DNA from: Niallia endozanthoxylica
Lineage (GTDB): Bacteria; Bacillota; Bacilli; Bacillales; Cytobacillaceae
Length of the DNA stretch: 64,000 nucleotides
Assembly (NCBI RefSeq): GCF_008710145.1
Contig: NZ_VYKL01000022.1
Span: forward strand, 1-64,000
Direction of reading: 5' to 3'
Part shown: positions 36,829 through 44,277 of the stretch, one piece after another
Layout: the number at the start of each line of letters is the position of its first letter
How positions within the stretch are numbered: position 1 is the stretch's first letter
Notes under the pieces: generated by a model
Told to the model about the DNA's origin: nothing
Seen by the model: only the letters and a program-made list of their open reading frames with translations
Database searches by the model: none
Position numbers and translations under genes: made by a program

Positions 36829-37746
36829 GTGGAAGATTTATTAAACCTGCCTTTTAAAAGAAGAGTATTGGATGAGTGGATTACTGCATTTTATCGAATG
36901 CAGGGAGTGGAATCCTATACTTTCCAGTTTCACTCACATCACGAGTATGAGATTTATTTCTTCTGCAGCGGTGAATGCAAGTATTTAATTAACAATCGGA
37001 TTTATGAGTTGGAGCCCGGTGATATTATTCTTTTGGATGGTATGACTCTGCATAAAGCCAACCCTTGGGGCGAGACTATCTATACAAGAAGTGCCCTTCA
37101 TTTTTCACCGACATGGCTGACTGAATTGATCTCCACACTCGCGATACCCATTTTGCTAGATCCATTTAGGAAACTGAATAACCCGCTTTTACGTACACGC
37201 TATGATGAAAATGGCCAATATGTAGACGGGCAAATAAAAAAGATATCGGGCATTCTATCCGACATCGATGAGGAGCTTCAGCGTACAGGTAAAAAAAATG
37301 AATTATTAGAAGCTGAAGTAAAGATAGAGCTGGTTCAGCTGCTGCTTGCTATCTATAAAATGAGCCAGAAAGAGTTAGCGCAAATAACCAGTAAAAAGAC
37401 AGAAAAGGAAGTACATGCAGAGGAAATTGCTTCCTGGATACGAGATCATTATACAGAGAAAATTAGTCTAGATATTATTTCATCTAAGCTTAATTTAAGT
37501 AAATATTATATATCACATGTTTTCAAAGAAGTAACAGGCTTTACCGTGATGGAATATGTAATGGGCTGCAGGCTAAACCAAGTCAAGTTCTTGTTGGAAA
37601 TGGAACCAGGTCTTACCCTGGCTGAAGTAGCCCATGCATCGGGATTTGAAAGTATTGCCCATTTTAGCCGTTACTTTAAAGAAAAAGTTGGCATTACGCC
37701 GTCACGTTATCGAAAAATAAACTCACAACGAGCAGCAAAGCAATGA
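36829..37746 (+). CDS. AraC-family transcriptional regulator
   Basis: A regulator of about 305 aa: an N-terminal cupin-like sensor domain (FHSHHEYEIYFFCSGECKYLINNRIYELEPGDIILLDG, residues about 32-75) and a C-terminal double helix-turn-helix (ISLDIISSKLNLSKYYISHVFKEVTGFTVMEYVMGCRLNQVKFLLE...LAEVAHASGFESIAHFSRYFKEKVGITPSRYRK). GTG at 36829 is chosen over GTG at 36820 since GGAAGG ends at 36818. The stop overlaps the next frame. It leads a five-gene run of TIM-barrel and Gfo/Idh genes and probably activates it; the sugar sensed is unknown. Confidence 0.85.
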   Translation: MEDLLNLPFKRRVLDEWITAFYRMQGVESYTFQFHSHHEYEIYFFCSGECKYLINNRIYELEPGDIILLDGMTLHKANPWGETIYTRSALHFSPTWLTELISTLAIPILLDPFRKLNNPLLRTRYDENGQYVDGQIKKISGILSDIDEELQRTGKKNELLEAEVKIELVQLLLAIYKMSQKELAQITSKKTEKEVHAEEIASWIRDHYTEKISLDIISSKLNLSKYYISHVFKEVTGFTVMEYVMGCRLNQVKFLLEMEPGLTLAEVAHASGFESIAHFSRYFKEKVGITPSRYRKINSQRAAKQ

Positions 37747-37763
37747 GGGAGGACTCACTTCAA

Positions 37764-38651
37764 ATGAATCAGGATTTAATTATATCTGGTTTTTCAGATG
37801 AAATCTCATCAGATTTCGAGACACAGCTTGAGGTTGTTTCGAACCTTGGTATGCGTTATTTATCCCTGCGCGGCATTGATGGGAAAAACATCGGTGACTT
37901 TACTGTTGATGAAATTAAAGAAAATGTTCAGCCGCGTTTGGAAAAAGCGGGAGTTGGTGTATCCTCTATTGGATCTCCTATTGGCAAGGTCTTTATTAAT
38001 GACGAGGAAGGCTTTGCAAAACAAAAGGAAATGCTTGAAACCCTTTGCCAAATCAGCAACTTATTGGACTGCAAATATATTCGTATTTTTAGTTTTTATA
38101 TTCCAAAGGGTGACAATCCTGATATTTACCGTGATGATGTGATTCGCAAAATAAAGGAATATGCAGTAATTGCTGAGAAATACAACGTCATTTTATTGCA
38201 TGAAAATGAAAAGGATATTTACGGTGATATCGCAAGGCGCTGTCATGAAATATTAAAAGAGGTTAACTCCCCGTATTTTAAGGCAATTTTTGATTTTGCC
38301 AACTTTGTACAATGCGGTGAAGATACCCAAGAATGCTACGATTTATTAAAGGATGAAGTTGTTTATATTCATATAAAAGATGCCGTTACGACAGATAATC
38401 AAAATGTTGTCTGTGGTACAGGAGAAGGGAAAATTCCTGAACTTCTCTCTCAATTTATCAAAGCTGGCTATAAAGGCTTTTTAACTCTGGAGCCGCACTT
38501 GGTTCTCTTTGATTCCTTAAAGGACTTAGAACTGGAGGATGCTTCTGAAGTCATTAAAGATGACAAAGGTCTTGATGGTGCAGGCGGCTACAAACTTCAA
38601 TATGAAGCCTTATTGGAAATTCTTAAAGAAATTGAAAGTGGGGGAAAATAA
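37764..38651 (+). CDS. Sugar phosphate isomerase/epimerase-like TIM barrel, 1
   Basis: A 295-aa cytoplasmic protein of the xylose-isomerase-like/AP endonuclease 2 TIM-barrel superfamily. Metal-ligand segments are visible: LHENEKDIYGD (Glu), AIFDFANFVQCG (Asp), VYIHIKDAVT (His/Asp) and FLTLEPHL (Glu). ATG 37764 follows GGAGG by 11 nt; an upstream ATG overlaps the araC stop as ATGA. Members isomerise or epimerise sugars or eliminate 3-keto-glycosides. It is tightly packed with a Gfo/Idh oxidoreductase (2-nt gap), which hints at a dehydrogenase-isomerase pathway; the substrate is not known. Confidence 0.82.
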   Translation: MNQDLIISGFSDEISSDFETQLEVVSNLGMRYLSLRGIDGKNIGDFTVDEIKENVQPRLEKAGVGVSSIGSPIGKVFINDEEGFAKQKEMLETLCQISNLLDCKYIRIFSFYIPKGDNPDIYRDDVIRKIKEYAVIAEKYNVILLHENEKDIYGDIARRCHEILKEVNSPYFKAIFDFANFVQCGEDTQECYDLLKDEVVYIHIKDAVTTDNQNVVCGTGEGKIPELLSQFIKAGYKGFLTLEPHLVLFDSLKDLELEDASEVIKDDKGLDGAGGYKLQYEALLEILKEIESGGK

Positions 38652-38653
38652 TA

Positions 38654-39814
38654 ATGGAACAAGTAAGATTAGGGATTATTGGTTTAGGTGCTGAAGGCGG
38701 TATGTACGCTAAATTCATTTCAGAAGGCAAAGTAAAAAATATGGTGATTGGTGCGATTTGTGATAATGACCCTGCTAAAAAACAAGTAGCGCAAGAAAGT
38801 TATCCTGATGTGCCTTTCTACGATAATTATATCGACATGCTTGAAAGTGGTGATGTTAATGCAGTCGTTACAACTGTTCCGCATTATCTGCATCCTGAAA
38901 TGGGAATCGAATCACTAAAAAGAAACATTCATGCATTAGTGGAAAAACCAGCTGGCGTTTACACAAAACAAGTAAAAGAGTTAAACGACTTTGCAGCTTC
39001 AAAGCCTGAACTTAAGTTTGCGATCTTCTTTAACCAGCGTACAAATCCACTTTATAAAAAAGTAAAAGAAATTATTGATAATGGTGAGATTGGCAGCATT
39101 CGCAGTACCAACTGGATTATTACTACTTGGTGGAGGCCTCAGGGGTACTACAATCAGAGTGAATGGAGAGCAACTTGGGGCGGAGAAGGCGGCGGTGTTC
39201 TTGTAAACCAAGCGCCACACCAAATTGATTTGCTTCAATGGATTTGCGGCATGCCGAAAAAGGTTTATGCAAAAGTAAACTATGGCTACCAAAGAGATAT
39301 TGTGGTTGAGGACGATGTAACTGCAGTATTTGATTATGGAAATGGTGCAACAGGCGTATTTGTAACTAAAACACACGATGTAATGGGGACAGACCGTTTA
39401 GAAATCCATGGCGATAAAGGGAAAATTGTGGTAGATGATAGTAAGAAAGTGACCATTAAGCGCCTGAAACAATCTGAAAGTGAAATGAGCGCTTCCATGG
39501 ATATGTCAGATGTTATGAAGCTGTTTATGGGTGGCGGTACTGGTGATATTTTCACTGAGGAAGTACTTGATTTTGGCAATGTTTGGGGCGAACAGCATAT
39601 CGCCGTATTAGAAGACTTTGCTTCTGCGATTGTGGAAGGCACACCATTATTAGCTCCTGGCAGCGACGGCATCAATGGTGTTAGACTTGCAAATGCCATG
39701 CATCTGTCAAGCTGGCTAGGCAAGGAAGTGGAAATTCCATTTGATGAAGATTTATTCCTAGAAGAATTAAACAAACGAATTGCCGAAGAAGGTAAATATC
39801 CGGTTAGAGAATAA
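38654..39814 (+). CDS. Gfo/Idh/MocA-family oxidoreductase, 1
   Basis: A 386-aa NAD(P)-dependent sugar dehydrogenase-type protein. N-terminal Rossmann fold with LGIIGLGAEGGMYAKF (residues 6-21), the VEKPAG motif near residue 97 whose lysine is catalytic, and the C-terminal beta-sheet domain with GGEGGGVLVNQAPHQIDLLQWICG. No signal peptide, so cytoplasmic. It begins 2 nt after the previous gene. Such enzymes oxidise sugar or inositol hydroxyls, including C3 of glycosides. Substrate cannot be assigned; pairing with a second Gfo/Idh and two TIM-barrel proteins is notable. Confidence 0.88.
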   Translation: MEQVRLGIIGLGAEGGMYAKFISEGKVKNMVIGAICDNDPAKKQVAQESYPDVPFYDNYIDMLESGDVNAVVTTVPHYLHPEMGIESLKRNIHALVEKPAGVYTKQVKELNDFAASKPELKFAIFFNQRTNPLYKKVKEIIDNGEIGSIRSTNWIITTWWRPQGYYNQSEWRATWGGEGGGVLVNQAPHQIDLLQWICGMPKKVYAKVNYGYQRDIVVEDDVTAVFDYGNGATGVFVTKTHDVMGTDRLEIHGDKGKIVVDDSKKVTIKRLKQSESEMSASMDMSDVMKLFMGGGTGDIFTEEVLDFGNVWGEQHIAVLEDFASAIVEGTPLLAPGSDGINGVRLANAMHLSSWLGKEVEIPFDEDLFLEELNKRIAEEGKYPVRE

Positions 39815-39829
39815 TTTTTTGAAGAACGT

Positions 39830-39868
39830 ACAAACAAACTCATGGCAGCGTGGCATGGGTTTGTTTGT
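39830..39868 (+). other. Stable intergenic hairpin inside the operon
   Basis: ACAAACAAACTCATG pairs with CATGGGTTTGTTTGT (15 bp, one wobble) around a 9-nt loop, 16 nt after one Gfo/Idh stop and 16 nt before the next start. The tract after it is A/G-rich, not T-rich, so it is not a normal terminator; mRNA stabilisation or cleavage is possible. Confidence 0.65.
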
Positions 39869-39884
39869 AAAGGGAGATGTAATT

Positions 39885-40889
39885 ATGCTAAAAGCAGCTG
39901 TTATAGGTCTTGGGGATATTTCGCACATTCATATTCCAGCCATTCAATCCAATCCAAACGTTGAGTTGACAGCCATCTGTGATCTTGATGAATCATTAAA
40001 GGGGAGGGTGCCTGATGCCCGCTTCTATACCGATTTTCAAGTTATGCTCGAAAAAGAGCAATTGGATTGTGTTCATATTTGCCTGCCGCATTATCTTCAT
40101 TACCCAGCCACAAAGGCTTGTGTAGAAAAGGGAGTAAACGTTTTTCTTGAAAAGCCGTTGGGATTGAACACGGAAGAGGCACAGCAACTTGTAAATTTAG
40201 AGGAGAAATATAAGGATGTAAAAATCTGTGTATGTCTGCAAAACCGTTATAATGAGTCATTTGAAATGTTGCAGGAAATCATAAAGAGCGGTGAATATGG
40301 ACGCATCACTGGTATAAAAGGATTAGTGACTTGGTACCGAGCAAAGGAATATTATGATATCAAGCCGTGGAGAGGGAAAATGGATCTTGCAGGAGGCGGA
40401 GTCATGATAAACCAGGCGTTACATACAATCGACTTAATGCAGCTTGTTGGCGGTGAAATTGATTCAATTAAAGGCTCAATTGATCAATTGCTGGACTATG
40501 GGATTGAGGTGGAGGATACCGCCACAGCTCAAATTAAGTTTAAAAATGGGGCTGTAGGATTATTTTTCGCTACGAATGCCAATTCGGTAAACTCGAGCGT
40601 CGAGCTTCAAGTAGTTTTCGAAAAAGGTAAATTTACTATTAAAGATAGCTTCCTTAAGAAAGTAGACGAAGAAGGAAGAAAGGTTGAATTAGTAGAAGAT
40701 GCCCGGATGCCGGGATCAAAGTTCTATTATGGGGCAAGCCATGGAAAATTAATTAACCATTTTTATTCCTGTATTGAAAATAATTTAACTGATTATGTTC
40801 ATGCCAAAGATGCGCTGCCTTCCATCCAAATAATTGATGCAATTCGTAAATCTTCAGAGACAAAACAAGCAGTCACAATGGAGGGATAA
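39885..40889 (+). CDS. Gfo/Idh/MocA-family oxidoreductase, 2
   Basis: A 334-aa paralogue of the preceding gene. Rossmann motif AAVIGLGDISHIHIPAI, catalytic-lysine motif LEKPLG near residue 88, and GGGVMINQALHTIDLMQLVGG in the C-terminal domain. ATG 39885 is supported by AAGGGAG; longer frames run through the upstream hairpin. It is 3 nt from the following TIM-barrel gene. Having two such dehydrogenases suggests an oxidation and a later reduction in one route, as in 3-keto-sugar chemistry; this is inference. Confidence 0.87.
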   Translation: MLKAAVIGLGDISHIHIPAIQSNPNVELTAICDLDESLKGRVPDARFYTDFQVMLEKEQLDCVHICLPHYLHYPATKACVEKGVNVFLEKPLGLNTEEAQQLVNLEEKYKDVKICVCLQNRYNESFEMLQEIIKSGEYGRITGIKGLVTWYRAKEYYDIKPWRGKMDLAGGGVMINQALHTIDLMQLVGGEIDSIKGSIDQLLDYGIEVEDTATAQIKFKNGAVGLFFATNANSVNSSVELQVVFEKGKFTIKDSFLKKVDEEGRKVELVEDARMPGSKFYYGASHGKLINHFYSCIENNLTDYVHAKDALPSIQIIDAIRKSSETKQAVTMEG

Positions 40890-40892
40890 TCA

Positions 40893-41756
40893 ATGAAAAA
40901 AGGTAAAATTGGCGTTCAAATGATGATGCTTAAGGGAAAAGTGGAAGAACTAGGTGTTTATGAAACAATGAAAAAAGTTAATGAGCTTGGATATCATGCT
41001 GTTGAGGTTTCTCAAATCCCTATGACCCCAGAAAATGTAGCAGAATTAAAACGTGCAAGTGAAGACTTTGATATTAAGATTGCGGCTCTTTCTGCTGCAG
41101 TAGAGCCCATGCTGCCTGGGATGCCTGGCGAAACATTGGCGGACGATTTTGAAAAAATCGTTAATGATTGCAAGACTCTTAATTGTAATTATCTGCGAAT
41201 TGGCATGATGCCATTAATGGCTATGGGGAATAAAGATACTATTATGGAATTTATTTCTAAAGCTGAAGAGATGGCTCATAGATTAGCTGAGCATGGGATT
41301 GAATTGTATTACCATACACACCACTTAGAATTCCAAAAATTTGATGGTGAATACCTATTGGATATCATTAAAAATAACACTGAAAAGCTTGGATTCGAAT
41401 TAGATGTGCACTGGATTCAAAGAGCAGGTGTAAATCCTGTGGAATTTGTTAAGGGATATGCTGGCCGTATTTCACTCTTACACTTGAAGGATTATCGAAT
41501 TGGACAAATGGATTTAAGTGATGTTGACTTCCAGAAGGATATGGCTAAATTCTTCGACAGATTCACAAATACGATTGAATTTGCAGAACTTGGTGAAGGA
41601 AACCTTGATTTAAAAGCGATTATAGACGCAGGTCTTGAAAGCGGGGCACAGTTTTTCTTAGTAGAACAAGATGATACCTATGGACGAGACCCATTTGATT
41701 GCCTAGAGATTTCTGCTAATCACTTAAGAAAACTAGGCTACGCTGATTGGTTTTAA
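40893..41756 (+). CDS. Sugar phosphate isomerase/epimerase-like TIM barrel, 2
   Basis: A 287-aa TIM-barrel protein, different from the one at 37764. Metal-ligand pieces: IELYYHTHHLEFQKFDGEYLLD (His/Glu), LGFELDVHWIQRAGVNP (Asp/His), ISLLHLKDYRIG (His/Asp), FAELGEGNLDL and FLVEQDDTYGRDPFDCL (Glu). The ELxxHxHxxE style is typical of IolE/IolI-type and keto-sugar lyase relatives. It is the last gene before a terminator, so it closes the AraC-led operon. Substrate unknown. Confidence 0.83.
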   Translation: MKKGKIGVQMMMLKGKVEELGVYETMKKVNELGYHAVEVSQIPMTPENVAELKRASEDFDIKIAALSAAVEPMLPGMPGETLADDFEKIVNDCKTLNCNYLRIGMMPLMAMGNKDTIMEFISKAEEMAHRLAEHGIELYYHTHHLEFQKFDGEYLLDIIKNNTEKLGFELDVHWIQRAGVNPVEFVKGYAGRISLLHLKDYRIGQMDLSDVDFQKDMAKFFDRFTNTIEFAELGEGNLDLKAIIDAGLESGAQFFLVEQDDTYGRDPFDCLEISANHLRKLGYADWF

Positions 41757-41777
41757 TATATTGAAATAGAAATGAGA

Positions 41778-41803
41778 AAGGCAGCGGTATCCGCTGCCTT
41801 TTG
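41778..41803 (+). terminator. Rho-independent terminator
   Basis: AAGGCAGCGG/CCGCTGCCTT stem followed by TTG. Confidence 0.85.
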
Positions 41804-41964
41804 TATTGGTTTAAGTGGTAAATGATTGGGCCCGGAAATTTTTAAACTTTTACAAAGTGAGGACGTTAAACCTTAAAGGTGAAATCATGTCAGGTGTCTC
41901 ACTCCATATCTTTAATAAATTAGGTTGTTCCCAAAAAACACCAGAAAAATTACGAAAAAAAGTA

Positions 41965-42028
41965 TTGTGTATGAAAGCGGATTCATTTATTATAAGGGCA
42001 TGGAAGTTAATTAGTTCATTAAACAAAT
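41965..42028 (+). promoter_or_regulatory. Promoter, cre and XylR box of symporter gene 2
   Basis: TTGTGT (41965-41970), 17-nt spacer, TATTAT (41988-41993); cre-like TGAAAGCGGATTCA (41972-41985) in the spacer; XylR-like TTAGTTCATTAAACAAAT (42011-42028); second cre-like at 42070-42083. Near-identical to 25877-25999. Confidence 0.65.
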
Positions 42029-42105
42029 AAAAGGTTGAAATTTCCATAGGGAAAGGTTATTCACTTTAATGAAAGCGGTTAAATCGCTTAGGGGGGGAAG
42101 CTGGG

Positions 42106-43575
42106 ATGGCTAAAGAAGCAGTAAATAATCAACAATATAACAAGGCTAAGCTGTGGGAAATTGGTTTCTTTGCATTAAATAATACCGCGACAAATCTTTA
42201 TATGTTCATATTAGCATTTATTTCTTATTATGCGGCTGGAGTTGCAGGAATTGCCGTTGTTGTAGTCAGTACGATTCTAATGAGTATGAGAATTTGGGAT
42301 GGGGTTACAGATCCCATTGTAGGATATATGGTAGATAAAACAGAAGGAAGATTTGGTAAGTTCCGCCCGTATATGGTTATTGGAAATATCATCTTAGCTG
42401 GTACAGTCATTGTATTATATAATGTAACACACTTAATACCGGAATCATTTAGATTACTATTCTTCATTTTAATTTATGCTGTTCATATTATCGGTTATAC
42501 ATGTCAAACTTCTGTTACAAAAGCTGCACAAACAGTGTTAACAAATGACCCGAAACAACGTCCGTTATTCGCGATTTTTGATGGTGTTTATAACACATTA
42601 CTTTTCACAGGCGGCCAAGTTTATGTAGCGTCTTATTTAATTAAAAAACATGGCGACTTCAATATGGCACTCTTTAACGAGTTAAACACTCTTGCTATGA
42701 TTCTTGCGGGTGTATTTACGGTATTAGCTGTAATTGGAATCTCAAGCAAGGACAAGAAGGAATTTTTCGGATTAGCAGAGGATACAGTTGAAACCAAGTT
42801 CCGTGATTTCTGGCCAATTTTGAAAAATAATAAACCATTATTAAAGTTGATTACTGCTGTAACTGTTGACAAATTAGCGTTCTCACTTCTGCGTCACGCA
42901 GTAGTAGTAGTTATGTTATTTGGCATCTTAATCGGCGACTATGCATTAAGCGGTACCATCTCAATGATTACCATCGTTCCAACATTATTGATTACCTTCT
43001 GGGCTGTGGCAAAGGCAAGAAAAACAGGCATGAAGAAAGCTTTCCTATTCTCAACTTGGATTGCATTAGCTAGTTTCATCGCATTAATTGGAATGTTTAT
43101 ATTTATTGATGGTTCAACCATCTCAATGAGTAAATTGGGATTTGCAACTATTCTTTTCATTGTTTTATACACTGCGGCAATGGGCTTTGGCGGAGTACCA
43201 TCCACTCTTGTAAACCCAATGATTGCGGATGTATCTGATTATGAAACAAGTCAATCTGGAAGATATGTACCAGGTATGATTGGAACCATGTTCTCTTTCA
43301 TTGATAAACTAATCACATCTTTAGCACCAGCTATCGTTGGTTTTGCCGTAGCGTTGATTGGATTTAAAGATGCGTTCCCAACCGTTACGGATGTGTTAAC
43401 ACCTGAAATGAAACTTGTAACGATGATCCTAGCATTTGGTATTCCAGCCTTAGCATTAACTGTCTCTGGTTTAATTATGAGCCGCTATGAACTAGATGCT
43501 GAAAAAATGGAAGAAATTCAAACAAGTATTGCTGCGAAAAAATCAAAGCATACTAATGACAAAATGGCTATTTAA
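42106..43575 (+). CDS. GPH-family xyloside symporter, copy 2 (XynP-like)
   Basis: A 489-aa, 12-helix cation symporter, by eye over 90% identical to the gene at 26021. The family signature (STILMSMRIWDGVTDPIVGYMVDKTEGRFGKFRPYM), the cytoplasmic KKARKTGMKKAF-like loop and NPMIADVSDYETSQ are preserved. Differences cluster in helices 2-3 and 5-6 (for example GVAGIAVVV, YVASYLIKK). ATG follows AGGGGGGG. It shares its promoter region with copy 1 and sits just after the Gfo/Idh cluster, so expression should follow xylose and CcpA. It may have drifted in substrate range; nothing proves it. Confidence 0.9.
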   Translation: MAKEAVNNQQYNKAKLWEIGFFALNNTATNLYMFILAFISYYAAGVAGIAVVVVSTILMSMRIWDGVTDPIVGYMVDKTEGRFGKFRPYMVIGNIILAGTVIVLYNVTHLIPESFRLLFFILIYAVHIIGYTCQTSVTKAAQTVLTNDPKQRPLFAIFDGVYNTLLFTGGQVYVASYLIKKHGDFNMALFNELNTLAMILAGVFTVLAVIGISSKDKKEFFGLAEDTVETKFRDFWPILKNNKPLLKLITAVTVDKLAFSLLRHAVVVVMLFGILIGDYALSGTISMITIVPTLLITFWAVAKARKTGMKKAFLFSTWIALASFIALIGMFIFIDGSTISMSKLGFATILFIVLYTAAMGFGGVPSTLVNPMIADVSDYETSQSGRYVPGMIGTMFSFIDKLITSLAPAIVGFAVALIGFKDAFPTVTDVLTPEMKLVTMILAFGIPALALTVSGLIMSRYELDAEKMEEIQTSIAAKKSKHTNDKMAI

Positions 43576-43667
43576 AATAACGATTTCGCTTTAGTGTATG
43601 AGAGTTTAATTTGTTAGTTACAGTATAGAATTTCCCTTTTGTAAGTCGGTAATACGAACACAAAATG

Positions 43668-43698
43668 AAAGACCCTAGCTTATGCTGGGGTCTTTTTA
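43668..43698 (+). terminator. Rho-independent terminator
   Basis: AAAGACCCTAGC/GCTGGGGTCTTT stem followed by TT, after symporter copy 2. Confidence 0.85.
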
Positions 43699-43704
43699 CA
43701 TGAA

Positions 43705-43741
43705 AAAACCAATTCACTTTTATTTTTGTGAATTGGTTTTT
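43705..43741 (-). terminator. Terminator of the 33-aa gene
   Basis: On the minus strand AAAACCAATTCAC pairs with GTGAATTGGTTTT and is followed by TTCATG; the stop codon of the small gene lies in the loop. Confidence 0.7.
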
Positions 43742-43821
43742 ACAGGTTCTGCACAATCAAATGGAATGTAATCTCCAGTCTTTTCGATTTTTTCAATGAC
43801 TGTTAGTAAGATTTTTTTCAT
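43720..43821 (-). CDS. Unrecognised 33-aa small protein
   Basis: A short frame encoding a 33-aa peptide: MKKILLTVIEKIEKTGDY, then IPFDCAEPVKTNSQK. A good SD (AGGGGG, 9 nt before ATG) and an overlapping intrinsic terminator support expression. The N-terminal 15 residues form a possible amphipathic helix; one cysteine sits in a proline- and acid-containing stretch. I do not recognise it. The shape (basic amphipathic start, then a Cys near an acidic, Pro-containing tail) faintly recalls AgrD-type pheromone precursors, but no AgrB, sensor kinase or response regulator is near. It lies antisense in the gap between symporter copy 2 and the LarA-homologue operon. The rest of 43822-44075 shows no gene. 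Confidence 0.5.
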   Translation of the reverse strand: MKKILLTVIEKIEKTGDYIPFDCAEPVKTNSQK

Positions 43822-44075
43822 TTTTAATTTCCCCCTAGTGATTGGATATTCTTATTATCAGGTATTGGCAGATATTTTACAAAGCTGCTGAAAACGGCAA
43901 CAATTATAATGAAAACGGAAACAAGGGCGGTGAAAACGTGCATCACTCAACTTTTTCTTATTATTCCTCTCCTTTTCTAGGCTTTTTGGCCAATTGCAAA
44001 TTTAAAATGGGATTGATAGAAACTTAAGATTTTAGTCGTTAGCATCTTAATTAGTAAGGCAATGTTTCATAATAA

Positions 44076-44150
44076 TTGACGGTACATTCTTCATAATGTT
44101 AATATGTAGATAATTAATTTGTTTATCAAACAAATTAATTATCTACATAT
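44076..44150 (+). promoter_or_regulatory. Promoter and perfect 49-nt XylR-type palindrome
   Basis: TTGACG (44076-44081), 17-nt spacer, TTAATA (44099-44104). The palindrome at 44102-44150 has two perfect 23-nt arms (AATTAATTTGTTT core) around a 3-nt centre ATC. Its inner half equals the operators before uxaC and the third symporter; the outer AATATGTAGAT..ATCTACATAT extension is unique to this site. Confidence 0.75.
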
Positions 44151-44277
44151 TTTAGGTTTATCGCTTCGTAAATAGTCTTGTAAGGGATTTCAAATTTGTT
44201 TACATACAGGTTATGGAAAATACATGAAATAAAAATTTATGAGAAATACTAATGAAGAAAAGGAGTGAGGAAAGGAA

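Noticed and set aside
41815-42030. 71-codon plus frame before symporter copy 2
   Set aside because: It runs across the promoter, cre and XylR box; no similarity or SD.
43842-44027. 61-codon plus frame
   Set aside because: No SD, asparagine-rich, no similarity; lies in an AT-rich gap.
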